From positions 2,046,001-2,110,000 of the forward strand of contig JABTUN010000001.1 in NCBI GenBank assembly GCA_015075365.1: DNA of 64,000 nucleotides. The letters are read 5' to 3'. Under the pieces are notes generated by a model, which had not been told where the DNA came from, did not search any database, and saw only the letters and a program-made list of their open reading frames with translations. The first letter of the stretch is position 1. Each line of letters begins with the position of its first letter. The DNA is from Verrucomicrobiaceae bacterium. Its GTDB lineage: Bacteria > Verrucomicrobiota > Verrucomicrobiia > Verrucomicrobiales > Verrucomicrobiaceae. Positions 1-8,060 of the stretch are shown here, one piece after another. A program made the position numbers and the translations under genes.

Positions 1-2
1 AT

Positions 3-272
3 GCCGCGATGCACAGCGCCTCCGTCACCCTCGTGAAAGGCGATCTCCGGGCCCTCCACCGCGCCTTCACCCTCAGCCGCGCCACGCTGCGCATCATCCG
101 GCAAAACCTCGCCTTCTCCTTCCTCTACAACGCCCTCGGCATCCTTATTGCCGCCGGCGTGCTCTATCCCTTCACCGGCCGCCTGCTCAGCCCCATGCTC
201 GCCAGCGTCGCGATGTCCCTCAGCAGCCTCACGGTGATCCTGAACTCGCTGCGGTTGCGGTGGTTCAAGTAG
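3..272 (+). CDS. P-type cation (copper-type) ATPase, C-terminal fragment
   Basis: This is the last part of a gene that begins before the window; the frame is open from base 3. The visible residues match the end of heavy-metal P-type ATPases: the end of the nucleotide-hinge region (SVTLVKGDL), a segment like [16 protein letters not shown], and the last two hydrophobic membrane segments, ending in a short basic tail (LRLRWFK). Such pumps use ATP to export Cu+ or similar ions across the inner membrane. The metal-binding CPC motif and the phosphorylated Asp lie outside the window, so metal specificity cannot be judged. It ends 57 bases before mutS, on the same strand. Confidence 0.85.
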   Translation, partial: AAMHSASVTLVKGDLRALHRAFTLSRATLRIIRQNLAFSFLYNALGILIAAGVLYPFTGRLLSPMLASVAMSLSSLTVILNSLRLRWFK

Positions 273-329
273 CGTCGGCGGGGCCTTGACCGCTTGACCA
301 ATTCTTGACGCTCTTGACGGTGCCCGCTC

Positions 330-2834
330 ATGTCCGACGCCGCCACCACTCCCATGATGAAGCAATACCTCGCCATCCGGCGGGAGCTTCCGGAGGATGT
401 GCTGCTGTTTTTCCGGCTGGGGGACTTTTATGAGCTGTTCTTCGAGGACGCGAAGGTCGCCTCGCCCATCCTGAATGTGGCGCTGACGAAACGCAACGCG
501 GTGCCGATGTGCGGTGTGCCGCATCATTCGTCGCAGGGCTACATCGCGAAGCTCATCAAGGCCGGCAAACGCGTCGCCATCGCCGAGCAGACGACGGAGC
601 CGACTCCGGGCAAGATCGTCGAGCGGGCCGTGTCGCAGATCCTCAGCGCGGGCACGATCAATGACCTCAACCTGCTCGACTCGAACCGCCCGAACTACCT
701 CGCCGCGGTGTTTCGCGAGGGGAAGAAATTCGGCCTCGCCTATGTCGATCACACCACCGGCGAGTTCGAAGTCGCCGAGTTCAAGGACACCACCGAGCTC
801 GCCGATGAGCTGGAACGCCTCCAGGCCAGCGAAATCCTCCACAGCGACGATCAGCGTGATGTGATCGAGGCGCTCGGCAGCCCGGCCTGTGCGCAGGCGG
901 TGGAGAGTTACCTATTTTTGCTCGATCAGGCGCAGCACAGCCTCACGCAGCATTTCAAAGTGCAGTCGCTCGATGGCTTCGGCTGCCAGGGGCTCAGCGC
1001 CGCGCTTTGTGCCGCAGGCTGCATCCTGCAATACCTGCAATTCCAGCTCCGCCGCAGTGTCGAGCACATCCAGCGCCTCCGTGTCGGTCAAACCAACGAC
1101 GTGGTGCTTATCGACGCCGCCAGCCAGAGCCACCTGGAGCTCGTCAGCGCTCGCGGCGGCAACGCGCACACGCTCCTGAGCGCCCTCGACCGCACCTGCA
1201 CGCCGATGGGCGGCCGCAAGCTCCGCCACTGGGTGCTGCATCCATTGCGCGATCTCGACACGCTCACGCAACGCCAGGACATGATCGCCGCCTTCCTCGA
1301 CGAGCCCATGCTCCTCAGCCAGGTGCGCACGCTGCTCAAAGAAGTGCGTGACCTGGAGCGCACCAGCAGCCGTTTGAGCCAAGGCAGCGGCAATGGCCGA
1401 GATTTGCAGGCTTTGGCGGTGTCGTTGGAGGTCGTGCCGACGCTCAAAGACCTGCTCACGTCCCTTGAGTCGCTTCAGTCCCTTTCGTCCCTTCTTCCGC
1501 GTCTCCACGACCTCACCGCTCTCTCTTCCGAGATCCAACGCGCCATCTGCGATGAACCGCCGATGCAGATCAAAGAAGGCGGCGTCTTCCGCGAGGGCTG
1601 GCTACCGGAGCTCGATGAACTCCGCAATGCCTCCACGCTCGGCCGGCAGTGGATCGCGGATTTGCAGGCGCGGGAGATCGAGCGCACGGGCATCAAAAGC
1701 CTCAAGATCAAATACAACGCCGTCTTCGGTTACTTCATCGAGATCACCAAGGCGAACGTCGGCAGCGTGCCCGCCGACTACCATCGCAAGCAGACCACCG
1801 TCAATGGCGAGCGCTACATCACCGACGAGTTGAAGCGCATGGAGGACAAGATCCTCGGCAGCGAGGAGCGCAGCAAGGCGCTCGAATACGAGCAGTTCAT
1901 CGAGCTGCGCGGCCGCGTGCTGCAGCACCTCGCGCAGATCCAGGAGACCGCGGAGACCATCGCCGTGCTCGATTCACTCGGCTCGCTCGCCGAGACCGCG
2001 CGGCTTTTCAATTACACGCGCCCCGTGCTCAATGAGACGCGGAATCTCTTCATCCGCGACGGCCGCCATCCCGTGCTCGATCAGAATCTCACCAGCGGCG
2101 AGCGCTTCGTGCCGAATGACATCACGCTGGAGCCCGAGGAGAGCCGCCTCATCCTCATCACCGGCCCGAACATGGCCGGTAAGAGCACGTATTTGCGCAT
2201 GACCGCGCTGCTCACGCTCATGGCGCAGATTGGCAGCTTCCTGCCCGTCGCCAGCGCGGAGATCGGCCTCGTCGATCGCATCTTCACCCGCATCGGCGCC
2301 AGCGACGACATCGCGCGCGGCCAGAGCACCTTCATGGTCGAGATGAACGAGACCGCGCTCATCCTCAACAACGCCACCGAGCGCTCCTTGGTCATCCTCG
2401 ACGAAATCGGCCGCGGCACGAGCACCTTCGACGGCCTCAGCATCGCCTGGAGCGTCGCCGAGCATCTGCATGACAAGGTGGGTGCGCGCACGCTCTTCGC
2501 CACGCACTACCACGAGATCACCGCGCTCGCGCAGAGCCGCAGTGCCGTGAAGAACTACAACGTCGCCGTGAAGGAGTGGAACCATCAGATCATCTTCCTG
2601 CACAAGATCCTCCCCGGCTCCGCCGAAAAAAGCTACGGCATCCAGGTCGCGAGACTCGCCGGCCTCCCCGAAAACGTCATCGACCGCGCCAAGGAAGTCC
2701 TCCACCAACTCGAATCCGGCCACCAGCCCGCCGAGAGTGTCAAAGAAGTCCCCGTAGCGACCAGCGTGCCTGCGAAGACAAGGAAGAAACCGCGCAGCGA
2801 TGAAGACGCGGGGCAGATGAGTTTGTTTGGGTGA
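330..2834 (+). CDS. mutS: DNA mismatch repair protein MutS
   Basis: MutS binds mismatches and small loops in DNA and starts repair with MutL. The 834-residue protein is close to the usual length of about 850. The mismatch-reading Phe-x-Glu motif is FYE at residues 33-35 in the N-terminal domain. The connector, lever and clamp domains follow, then the ABC-type ATPase with Walker A GPNMAGKST at 612-620, Walker B DE at 691-692 and the FATHYHE segment near 724. The C-terminus is short and basic and ends in MSLFG. The ATG at 330 is chosen because the conserved N-terminus begins directly after it. No mutL is visible in the window. Confidence 0.97.
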   Translation: MSDAATTPMMKQYLAIRRELPEDVLLFFRLGDFYELFFEDAKVASPILNVALTKRNAVPMCGVPHHSSQGYIAKLIKAGKRVAIAEQTTEPTPGKIVERAVSQILSAGTINDLNLLDSNRPNYLAAVFREGKKFGLAYVDHTTGEFEVAEFKDTTELADELERLQASEILHSDDQRDVIEALGSPACAQAVESYLFLLDQAQHSLTQHFKVQSLDGFGCQGLSAALCAAGCILQYLQFQLRRSVEHIQRLRVGQTNDVVLIDAASQSHLELVSARGGNAHTLLSALDRTCTPMGGRKLRHWVLHPLRDLDTLTQRQDMIAAFLDEPMLLSQVRTLLKEVRDLERTSSRLSQGSGNGRDLQALAVSLEVVPTLKDLLTSLESLQSLSSLLPRLHDLTALSSEIQRAICDEPPMQIKEGGVFREGWLPELDELRNASTLGRQWIADLQAREIERTGIKSLKIKYNAVFGYFIEITKANVGSVPADYHRKQTTVNGERYITDELKRMEDKILGSEERSKALEYEQFIELRGRVLQHLAQIQETAETIAVLDSLGSLAETARLFNYTRPVLNETRNLFIRDGRHPVLDQNLTSGERFVPNDITLEPEESRLILITGPNMAGKSTYLRMTALLTLMAQIGSFLPVASAEIGLVDRIFTRIGASDDIARGQSTFMVEMNETALILNNATERSLVILDEIGRGTSTFDGLSIAWSVAEHLHDKVGARTLFATHYHEITALAQSRSAVKNYNVAVKEWNHQIIFLHKILPGSAEKSYGIQVARLAGLPENVIDRAKEVLHQLESGHQPAESVKEVPVATSVPAKTRKKPRSDEDAGQMSLFG

Positions 2835-2846
2835 AGAAAAGTAATT

Positions 2847-3443
2847 ATGAATTCACAAGAAGACGAATCCACTTTGGTCGCTCATCTGGAGTACTTTTCG
2901 GACCGGTTGCTTCGCGTTTTCTCCCACTCTTTTTTCACAATCGAATTCCAAAACGACAAGGATTTGTGTCATCCGGACTCGATCAAGGATTGCCGGCGAT
3001 TGATGCTTCATGTCATACGCGATGCGTGCCTTAACGAAACATTGATAGCGCTGCGAGACATCGACGATTTTCTGGTTCCGCGAGAATGCTCAAGTCGGAA
3101 TGAAAAGGGGAGAACAAAAGCCAGGGCTAGCGACCTGCTGGCCTCGGACTTTGGATACTTGGAGAACAAGACGTTTTTGAGCGCTTCCGAACGCACAGAT
3201 ATAAATCAGCTGATTGCTCATACGACAAAACGTGGCCCCGAGGTTTATCAGCAGAATTGGGATGTTTGGGAATTGGTTTCAAAGTGCGTTAGCCAATGTT
3301 CGTCATTTTTGGATTGGGTCGAGCAACAACACAAAAGCCACTTTTTGCTTTTCACGGCAGCCCTCAATTGCCGTGTTACGACTCGAAAAATATACGAAGC
3401 GGTCCATGCCGCGAGAGACGACCACCAAACCAGCCAAGTTTAA
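2847..3443 (+). CDS. Hypothetical helical protein, possibly HEPN-like
   Basis: I do not recognise a firm family. The 198-residue product is predicted to be mostly helical and is rich in charged and aromatic residues. A segment near the middle, INQLIAHTTKRG, resembles the motif seen in some HEPN-type and AbiU2-like proteins, but this is resemblance only. Base composition is clearly less GC-rich than mutS just upstream, which suggests later acquisition. It starts 12 bases after the mutS stop and is followed after one base by another unknown gene, so the two are probably cotranscribed. Confidence 0.55.
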   Translation: MNSQEDESTLVAHLEYFSDRLLRVFSHSFFTIEFQNDKDLCHPDSIKDCRRLMLHVIRDACLNETLIALRDIDDFLVPRECSSRNEKGRTKARASDLLASDFGYLENKTFLSASERTDINQLIAHTTKRGPEVYQQNWDVWELVSKCVSQCSSFLDWVEQQHKSHFLLFTAALNCRVTTRKIYEAVHAARDDHQTSQV

Positions 3444-3444
3444 A

Positions 3445-3894
3445 ATGTACATCTCCTACAAACTGAACTTTAAAGGCGGCACTCAGCTCTTCTATGCCGT
3501 AGGCGAACGAAATGCCGTTCTCGAAGCAATCAGGCGATCCTTTACAAATCACGACCTCAAAATTCACTCATCGAAAGACCAAGAGTTTAGCCACTTTCCC
3601 GGCGGCTGGCTTGATCGTGCGAGTTGTGCATATGTCAGAATGCATGGAGCTAAAGGTCATCAAACAGACCATTATACCATCAGTTACCATTGCACAGATC
3701 ATCCAGCCGTAACGCGCGTTGTCGTTACAGCACTACGGAAGGAAAGCATCTTCAATAAAAACAAGATCGGAAATGAAATTGAAGCCTTCTTTTCTGGCTT
3801 CCTGGAGGAGTTCGCCAGATTTAAGATCGCGCTGGTTGGCTCGGACGACTGGGATCGGTTTGTTGCCGAAAATCCTGGCTTCAACTGCCGGTGA
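3445..3894 (+). CDS. Hypothetical protein, second gene of an unknown pair
   Basis: An unknown protein of 149 residues. I chose the ATG at 3445, one base after the previous stop (TAA-A-ATG), which suggests translational coupling; an in-frame start further upstream is also possible. The product looks globular (alternating beta and helix), with no signal peptide or membrane segment and no motif I recognise. Its composition is AT-richer than the surroundings, like its partner. The stop overlaps a possible GTG start of the decayed antitoxin copy that follows. No function is proposed. Confidence 0.5.
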   Translation: MYISYKLNFKGGTQLFYAVGERNAVLEAIRRSFTNHDLKIHSSKDQEFSHFPGGWLDRASCAYVRMHGAKGHQTDHYTISYHCTDHPAVTRVVVTALRKESIFNKNKIGNEIEAFFSGFLEEFARFKIALVGSDDWDRFVAENPGFNCR

Positions 3895-4196
3895 ATAAGA
3901 CGTCATGCTGCGACTGCCTGGTCGTAGCCAGGCGCACGAGGAAGCCGGGCCGTTGGAGCTTGTCCGGCGCAGACGAAGGCATCCGAGGGTCCCATGACGG
4001 CCCCCTGACCGCCCCGGCCGAAGCCTTGCGCCGCGAACAGGTCGCCAAGGGTCACTTCCCGAGCCTGGATCGGGCCTTGGAAGTCGCGGTGAATGCCGTT
4101 GATGGCCGTCGGGCATCCCACGCGCTCGAATCGCTGCTGGACGAGGCGCTTTCGCCTCCTCAACTGCGGAAACTAGATCAGGCTGCAACTGTCTGA
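3891..4196 (+). pseudogene. ParD-like antitoxin, copy 1, frameshifted
   Basis: This is a decayed copy of the antitoxin intact at 4291-4503. The expected ATG is at 3994, but one base is missing after the third codon relative to copies 2 and 3, so that start runs into TGA within five codons. The rest of the antitoxin frame is still open and reads LTAPAEALRREQVAKGHFPS onward. It is open only because the frame extends back to a GTG at 3891. The 3' end has lost about 20 bases relative to copy 2 and no toxin gene follows. A fusion protein from the GTG cannot be excluded. Confidence 0.75.
3905..4154 (+). repeat. Antitoxin-leader repeat, copy 1
   Basis: First of three diverged copies of a unit of about 250 bases. 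The unit consists of a leader (gcc-aggcgcacgaggaagccggg, then gttggagcttgtccggcgcag and gaaggcatccgagggt) followed by the antitoxin coding sequence. It is similar base by base to the units at about 4181-4455 and 5576-5850. Because both leader and gene are shared, the duplications carried the promoter region as well as the coding part. Confidence 0.8.
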
Positions 4197-4455
4197 TAAA
4201 ACGGTTGCTGTGGTCTTGTCATAGCCAGACGCAAGAGGGAGCCGGGCAGTTGGAGCTTGCCCGATGCAGGCGAAGGAATACGATGGCACCATGACTGCCA
4301 CCCTTACCGCCCCTGTCGAAGCCTTGCTCCGCGAGCAGGTCGCCAACGGTCACTTCCCGAGCATGGATCGGGCCTTGGAAGCTGCGGTGAAGACGGTGTT
4401 TGGCCGTCGGGCATCCGATGCGCTCGAATCGCTTCTGGACGAGGCGCTTTCGCAT
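4181..4455 (+). repeat. Antitoxin-leader repeat, copy 2 (with intact toxin pair)
   Basis: Second copy of the unit. It begins with the 16-mer ggctgcaactgtctga (4181-4196), which recurs exactly at 6800-6815; its core gctgcaactgtc is also at 4815-4826, just after the toxin gene. The leader carries the same gttggagcttg and caggcgaagg blocks as the other copies. This is the only copy still attached to a toxin gene. Confidence 0.8.
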
Positions 4456-4503
4456 CCTGGCGAACGCGTTCCGCTTTCCCAACTGCGCCGGAAGACGGCA
4501 TGA
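4291..4503 (+). CDS. parD: ParD-like type II antitoxin
   Basis: A 70-residue antitoxin that should bind and neutralise the ParE-like toxin encoded next and repress its own promoter. The segment VEALLREQVANGHFPSMDRA followed by a helical stretch resembles the ParD ribbon-helix-helix region; the C-terminal tail (ERVPLSQLRRKTA) would be the toxin-binding part. I chose the ATG at 4291 rather than the upstream in-frame ATG at 4264 because all three copies align from this Met. Its stop overlaps the toxin start (ATGA at 4500-4503), typical of translationally coupled toxin-antitoxin pairs. Confidence 0.85.
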   Translation: MTATLTAPVEALLREQVANGHFPSMDRALEAAVKTVFGRRASDALESLLDEALSHPGERVPLSQLRRKTA

Positions 4504-4808
4504 AACCAGTCGTCTTCAACCCGGTGGCGGTGGATGATTTGGAAGAGATCGTGAACTACATCTCGCAAGACAACGCCGTGGCCGCTGAGGATGTGCGGCG
4601 TGATCTTCTAAACACGGCCGAAGCGTTGGGTGAACAGCCGGATCTGGGTGTGCGTCCGCGATTCAGCGCGCCTCGCTTCGCAGGCATACGCTTCCTGCCC
4701 GCAGCTCAGTATCCCAACTACCTGCTCTTTTACCGCGAACTGGCTGATGAAGTGGAAGTCCTGCGCATCCTCCATGGCGCGAGGAACCTTCCGCCGTTGT
4801 TCGAGTGA
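4500..4808 (+). CDS. parE: ParE-like toxin (RelE/ParE superfamily)
   Basis: A toxin of 102 residues. ParE proteins typically poison DNA gyrase, while related RelE proteins cut mRNA on ribosomes; the sequence alone does not decide which applies. Family features are the start MKPVVFNPVAVDDLEEIVNY, a helical hairpin, the basic segment around RFAGIRFLP, then YLLFYREL and VLRILHGARN near the end. The start ATG overlaps the antitoxin stop. A partial leader-repeat sequence, gctgcaactgtc, follows directly at 4815. Confidence 0.88.
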   Translation: MKPVVFNPVAVDDLEEIVNYISQDNAVAAEDVRRDLLNTAEALGEQPDLGVRPRFSAPRFAGIRFLPAAQYPNYLLFYRELADEVEVLRILHGARNLPPLFE

Positions 4809-4885
4809 CATCACGCTGCAACTGTCGCACGCGGACCAGATTGGGTATTGCCGCCGAGGATGGCTTGTATTTCCATGTGCCACTC

Positions 4886-5131
4886 ATGAGCACTCTTTCT
4901 CTCAAACTCCCCGAATCGCTGCTGCTCCGGCTGGATCAGGAAAGCCGTGCGCGGCGTCTGTCGAAGTCGGCGGTGGTTCGTGCGGCGCTGGAACGTGAGC
5001 TGGGGCCTATCAAATCGGCCTGTGCGACCTCCTGCTACGATCTGGCGCGTGATCTGGCGGGCTCTGTCCGCGAGAAGCTGCCGAAGGATCTGGCGACGAA
5101 TCCCAAGCACATGACAAGCTTTGGCCGGTGA
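4886..5131 (+). CDS. CopG/ribbon-helix-helix antitoxin
   Basis: An 81-residue protein whose first 45 residues (STLSLKLPESLLLRLDQESR, then RRLSKSAVVRAALE) form a standard ribbon-helix-helix DNA-binding unit. Such proteins pair with PIN toxins, as here: the toxin start GTG overlaps this gene's stop (GTGA at 5128-5131). The ATG at 4886 is preferred over the longer open frame from 4805 because the RHH fold begins right at this Met. It probably binds its own promoter between the parE stop and this gene. Confidence 0.8.
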   Translation: MSTLSLKLPESLLLRLDQESRARRLSKSAVVRAALERELGPIKSACATSCYDLARDLAGSVREKLPKDLATNPKHMTSFGR

Positions 5132-5547
5132 GGCAGACGGTGCTGCTGGGCACCGGGCCGCTGGTCTCCTTCCTCGCCGCCGGTCTGGAGCATCACGAGT
5201 GGATCGTGGAGCAGTGGAAGCGGCTGAAACCGCCGATGCTCACCTGCGAGGCCGTTTTAACCGAGGCCGCCTTTCTGCTCAAACGCGAGGGAGTGGACAC
5301 TGATCCGCTCTTTGCCCTGCTGGAACGCGGCGTGATCCGCGTCGCCTTGGAGATCGAGGATCAAGCCGCCGATCTGAGCACGCTGATGCGCCGCTACCGC
5401 GACCGGCCGATGTCACTCGCCGACGCCTGCCTCGTGCGTCTTTCCGAACTTCACAAAGACGCCGTCATTTTCACCCTGGACGATGATTTCCTCATCTACC
5501 GCCGCCACGGCAACAAGGTGATCCCGGTGCTGATGCCGGAGGATTGA
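5128..5547 (+). CDS. PIN-domain (VapC-like) toxin lacking the first catalytic Asp
   Basis: A 139-residue PIN-domain protein. PIN toxins are metal-dependent RNases that use three or four acidic residues. The usual start is hydrophobic-D-T/S-x-x-L; here residues 4-12 read TVLLGTGPL, with Gly (GGC) at residue 8 where Asp (GAC or GAT) is expected. The later acidic positions remain: Glu in LTEAAFLL, Asp in MSLADACLV and the Asp run in FTLDDDF. The fold is therefore intact but activity is probably reduced or absent. The GTG start overlaps the CopG antitoxin stop, so the pair is coupled. Confidence 0.85.
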   Translation: MRQTVLLGTGPLVSFLAAGLEHHEWIVEQWKRLKPPMLTCEAVLTEAAFLLKREGVDTDPLFALLERGVIRVALEIEDQAADLSTLMRRYRDRPMSLADACLVRLSELHKDAVIFTLDDDFLIYRRHGNKVIPVLMPED

Positions 5548-5575
5548 TCTTGCTGTCGGAAGATTGACCATAGGG

Positions 5576-5850
5576 CGCAGCAGTCAGAAAATGGTGGCTC
5601 ATCTCTTGCCATAGCTGGGCACACGAGGAAGACGGGCTGTTGGAGCTTGTCCGGCGCAGGCGAAGGCATCCGAGGGTCACATGACGGCCACACTTACTGC
5701 CCCGGTCGAAGCCTTGCTCCGCGAGCAGGTCGCCAAGGGGCACTTCCCGAGCCTGGATCGGGCCTTGGAAGTCGCGGTGAAGACCGTTGATGGACATCGA
5801 GCATCCCACGCGCTCGAATCGCTGCTGGACGAGGCGCTCTCGCCTTCCGG
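5576..5850 (+). repeat. Antitoxin-leader repeat, copy 3
   Basis: Third copy of the leader plus antitoxin unit, on the same strand, about 1.4 kb after copy 2 and beyond the CopG/PIN pair. It shares gttggagcttgtccggcgcag and gaaggcatccgagggt with copy 1 and the antitoxin coding region with both other copies. Similarity ends near codon 57 of the antitoxin, where the sequence continues without any toxin gene. Confidence 0.8.
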
Positions 5851-5911
5851 CAAACGCGGGCCTCCAGTCTTCCCCGAAGAGGCAACACCGCACAGGTGGG
5901 ATAACCGCTGA
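5681..5911 (+). CDS. Solitary ParD-like antitoxin, copy 3
   Basis: A 76-residue open frame starting MTATLTAPVEALLREQVAKG, nearly the same as the functional antitoxin at 4291 over its first 55 residues. The C-terminal tail differs (GPPVFPEEATPHRWDNR) and no toxin follows; the next 500 bases hold no recognisable gene. The DNA-binding half is intact, so it could still bind the shared leader sequence or form mixed dimers with the functional antitoxin. It may equally be a decaying remnant. The upstream leader is conserved, so expression is plausible. Confidence 0.6.
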   Translation: MTATLTAPVEALLREQVAKGHFPSLDRALEVAVKTVDGHRASHALESLLDEALSPSGKRGPPVFPEEATPHRWDNR

Positions 5912-6424
5912 GATGAGCATTGAAATGGATTGCTCGGTGATGATCCACCTCTTACGGAGCAGAAGGCTGATTTACCGAACTCCAGAGGCGTTTATGAGCT
6001 TTTGAGTCTCAGATAGCTAACTCGATGGGACGAAATCGGCGATTGGAGGGACTATTTGCTCACTCGCAGAAACGAATTCGATGGATTTGAGGTGAATTAT
6101 CGAACCGTAGAGAACGACAGCAGTGCCGATGGGGTCAAAATGAAGACATAGAATCGGTAAAAAGCGGCTCCGAGCGTCTGATGGCGGTTCTGGACGGCCC
6201 AATAGCGAATCCATCTGTTCGATTTCGGAGCTTTGAGTGGCTGATACCGCGCTCGTTGGGACGAATTCGGGGCTTGAAACTTCAAATTGAAGCTGAGACA
6301 GTTCAGCTTTCGAGCCGGAAATGGCTAATAGAAGCCTCTGTGGTGCGTTATTAGGGAGCGAGGGTTCGTCGTTCTCGCCTAGGGCGAGCTCTTGCAACCC
6401 TGAGACCTGCCATTTGCCCCTGCC
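5912..6424. other. Intergenic stretch without recognisable gene
   Basis: About 510 bases of lower GC than the surroundings. A minus-strand open frame exists at 6017-6397 but its translation shows no domain, repeat or credible start context. I see no tRNA, terminator or promoter that I can defend. It may be the worn remains of genes that once followed antitoxin copy 3. Confidence 0.5.
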
Positions 6425-6775
6425 ATGTCCGACTTGCCACCTCCCGACCCTGCACCGCCCGTTCCCGTGGCGGAGTTTCCGAATCCCGTGCGCCTGCTAG
6501 AGGCGATCGCCGACCCGGTGCGCTATGAGGCGCTGCGTGCGCTGGCGACGGGGCTGTATCTGACGCCGCTGGAACTCTCGAAGAAGGTGCAGGTGTCCCA
6601 CGATAACATGGCGAAGCACATGCGGCTGCTGAAGGCCCGCGGCGCGGTGCAACTGGTGCGCCCGGAGAATGCGGATGGCCGCGCGCAGTATTACCAAATT
6701 CCCGCCCGCTTCCGCCAGACGACCGACACCGGCCGCCCGTTGCTGGACTACGGCGTGTGCGTGATCCGTTTCTGA
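6425..6775 (+). CDS. ArsR-type winged-helix transcriptional regulator
   Basis: A 116-residue protein with one winged-helix domain. Residues about 18-95 read as an ArsR-like fold: PVRLLEAIADPVRYEALRAL, then the recognition region LTPLELSKKVQVSHDNMAKHM followed by the wing (GAVQLVRPENADGRAQYYQIP). No metal-binding CxC motif is visible, so metal sensing is unlikely. The proline-rich N-terminus is poorly conserved. The gene stands alone, with long non-coding stretches on both sides, so its target is not indicated by context. Confidence 0.8.
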   Translation: MSDLPPPDPAPPVPVAEFPNPVRLLEAIADPVRYEALRALATGLYLTPLELSKKVQVSHDNMAKHMRLLKARGAVQLVRPENADGRAQYYQIPARFRQTTDTGRPLLDYGVCVIRF

Positions 6776-7407
6776 GCGGTTCGTCCGGAAACGGGAGCAG
6801 GCTGCAACTGTCTGACAGATGGGGGTAAATGACGTCAGACTGCCTCTGGCTGACAAAATGGCTGCTCCTCTCGCTTGCCTGAGTTTCCGCTTGTGCCGCG
6901 CCTTCCGTCGGCTGTGCTCTTCATGTCTAAGTTCCGCCGCTGCCCGCCTCCATGCGTAGCGCCTCCGGGGTGAAGCCTTGCGCCGGGTCGCATCGGGTCT
7001 TGCAAAGGCTTTAGCCTCCTCCAAATGGCCTGCATGAGCGCCATCGCCATGCGCCAACTGTAACAGCCGCTCTCCCAGATCACGGAACGGGATAGGCAGG
7101 AGATCAGCGCGTATCCGCACCGCTTGAAGCAGCAGACGCCAGCCGCGCATCAGAACCCACACCGCAGAGTTTGGAACGTCGCAGAGGCGTTGATCCGAAA
7201 ACGGTTTTGTCCAGGATCCATTCGTCAGTCTGCGAACTCCGGAAAAGGTAACATGATGAGGGGTAGAATGATTTGGGAAACCATTTTCCCACTGGCAAAC
7301 AAGCCCATGGCCGCACGATGGGATCACACGATTGCTTGTCCTGGCCGCGGCAGGCGGTACCATGGCCGTGTGTCGAGCTGAGCTGACGAACGCCTTCTCC
7401 CCTCTTG
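6776..7407. other. Intergenic stretch with leader-repeat fragment
   Basis: About 630 bases with no defensible gene. It opens with the 16-mer ggctgcaactgtctga at 6800-6815, then (about 6850-6885) tgacaaaatggctgctcctc, which resembles the start of the antitoxin leader. The remainder is open for long stretches on the minus strand but gives no recognised protein. It looks like worn, formerly repetitive DNA. Confidence 0.5.
6800..6885 (+). repeat. Partial antitoxin-leader repeat
   Basis: A truncated leader without antitoxin. The first 16 bases are identical to 4181-4196, and about 40 bases later tgacaaaatggctgctcctc resembles tgataaaacggttgctgtgg (about 4194) and cagaaaatggtggctcatct (about 5585). 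Confidence 0.5.
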
Positions 7408-7929
7408 ATGAAACCGCACCTTCCACTTTTGCTTCTCATCCTGACTGCTGCCGGCACGCTGTCGTGCCAAGGCCCGAAGGCTCCTGCTACGGCCGAGGTG
7501 CCTGCCAAGAAGCCGGGCGCTGGCGATGCAGCAGTGGCCGCCACGGTCGATCCACGAGCCGGGAATGACGACTTCTGGCGTCTGGCGATGGAGCGTTACA
7601 AGCCCTCCTCCACGGAAGGTGTGGCGAGCGTGGTGGACGAGGCGCCCGCCACGGAAGATCCGCCACCGGCGGACGCGGCGATGCCATCAGCACCGGTGGC
7701 GGCCGCCTCCACGCCTGCGCCCGTCTCCGAGGCTCCACCTGCCGTCAAACCACCGCCAGCTCTCGTGCCGGCCAGCGTTCCTTTCGGCATCCGCATCCCG
7801 GGCCAGCCGGGTTTGGTGAAGAGTCCCTATGATCCTGATGGCAAGTCGGTTGACGTCCGGGATTTCGCGCCGGGTCAGATGGTGCGCTGCCCATACTCAG
7901 AAAAGATCTTCCGCGTTCCGGCCCGATGA
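7408..7929 (+). CDS. Exported lipoprotein, proline/alanine-rich
   Basis: A protein of 173 residues starting at the ATG at 7408, with a hydrophobic signal and a lipobox ending in LSC, so it is probably a lipoprotein. The middle is low-complexity Pro/Ala. The C-terminal 45 residues (PFGIRIPGQPGLVKSPYDPD, then GQMVRCPYSEKIFRVP) resemble a short conserved module on small Verrucomicrobia lipoproteins; I know no function for it. A TTG codon directly precedes the ATG. The following gene is on the same strand after a gap of about 130 bases. Confidence 0.7.
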   Translation: MKPHLPLLLLILTAAGTLSCQGPKAPATAEVPAKKPGAGDAAVAATVDPRAGNDDFWRLAMERYKPSSTEGVASVVDEAPATEDPPPADAAMPSAPVAAASTPAPVSEAPPAVKPPPALVPASVPFGIRIPGQPGLVKSPYDPDGKSVDVRDFAPGQMVRCPYSEKIFRVPAR

Positions 7930-8060
7930 TGGTGATGGGGCAGGGGAATGATGCCGGGCTGACCTTGCGGCCTGGAAACAAGAGCGCAGGCAAACAGCCT
8001 GATGGTAAAACGATGGCCGCGACGTTATCAGCCCAGCTCATCCACCCACGCCTCACGCTC

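Noticed and set aside
6017..6397. 126-codon minus-strand frame
   Set aside because: No domain, no ribosome site, no neighbour; kept only as part of an unassigned interval.
6497..7426. 309-codon minus-strand frame across the ArsR gene and the following space
   Set aside because: It overlaps the ArsR gene and its translation is dominated by Arg and Ala; not credible as a gene or transposase.
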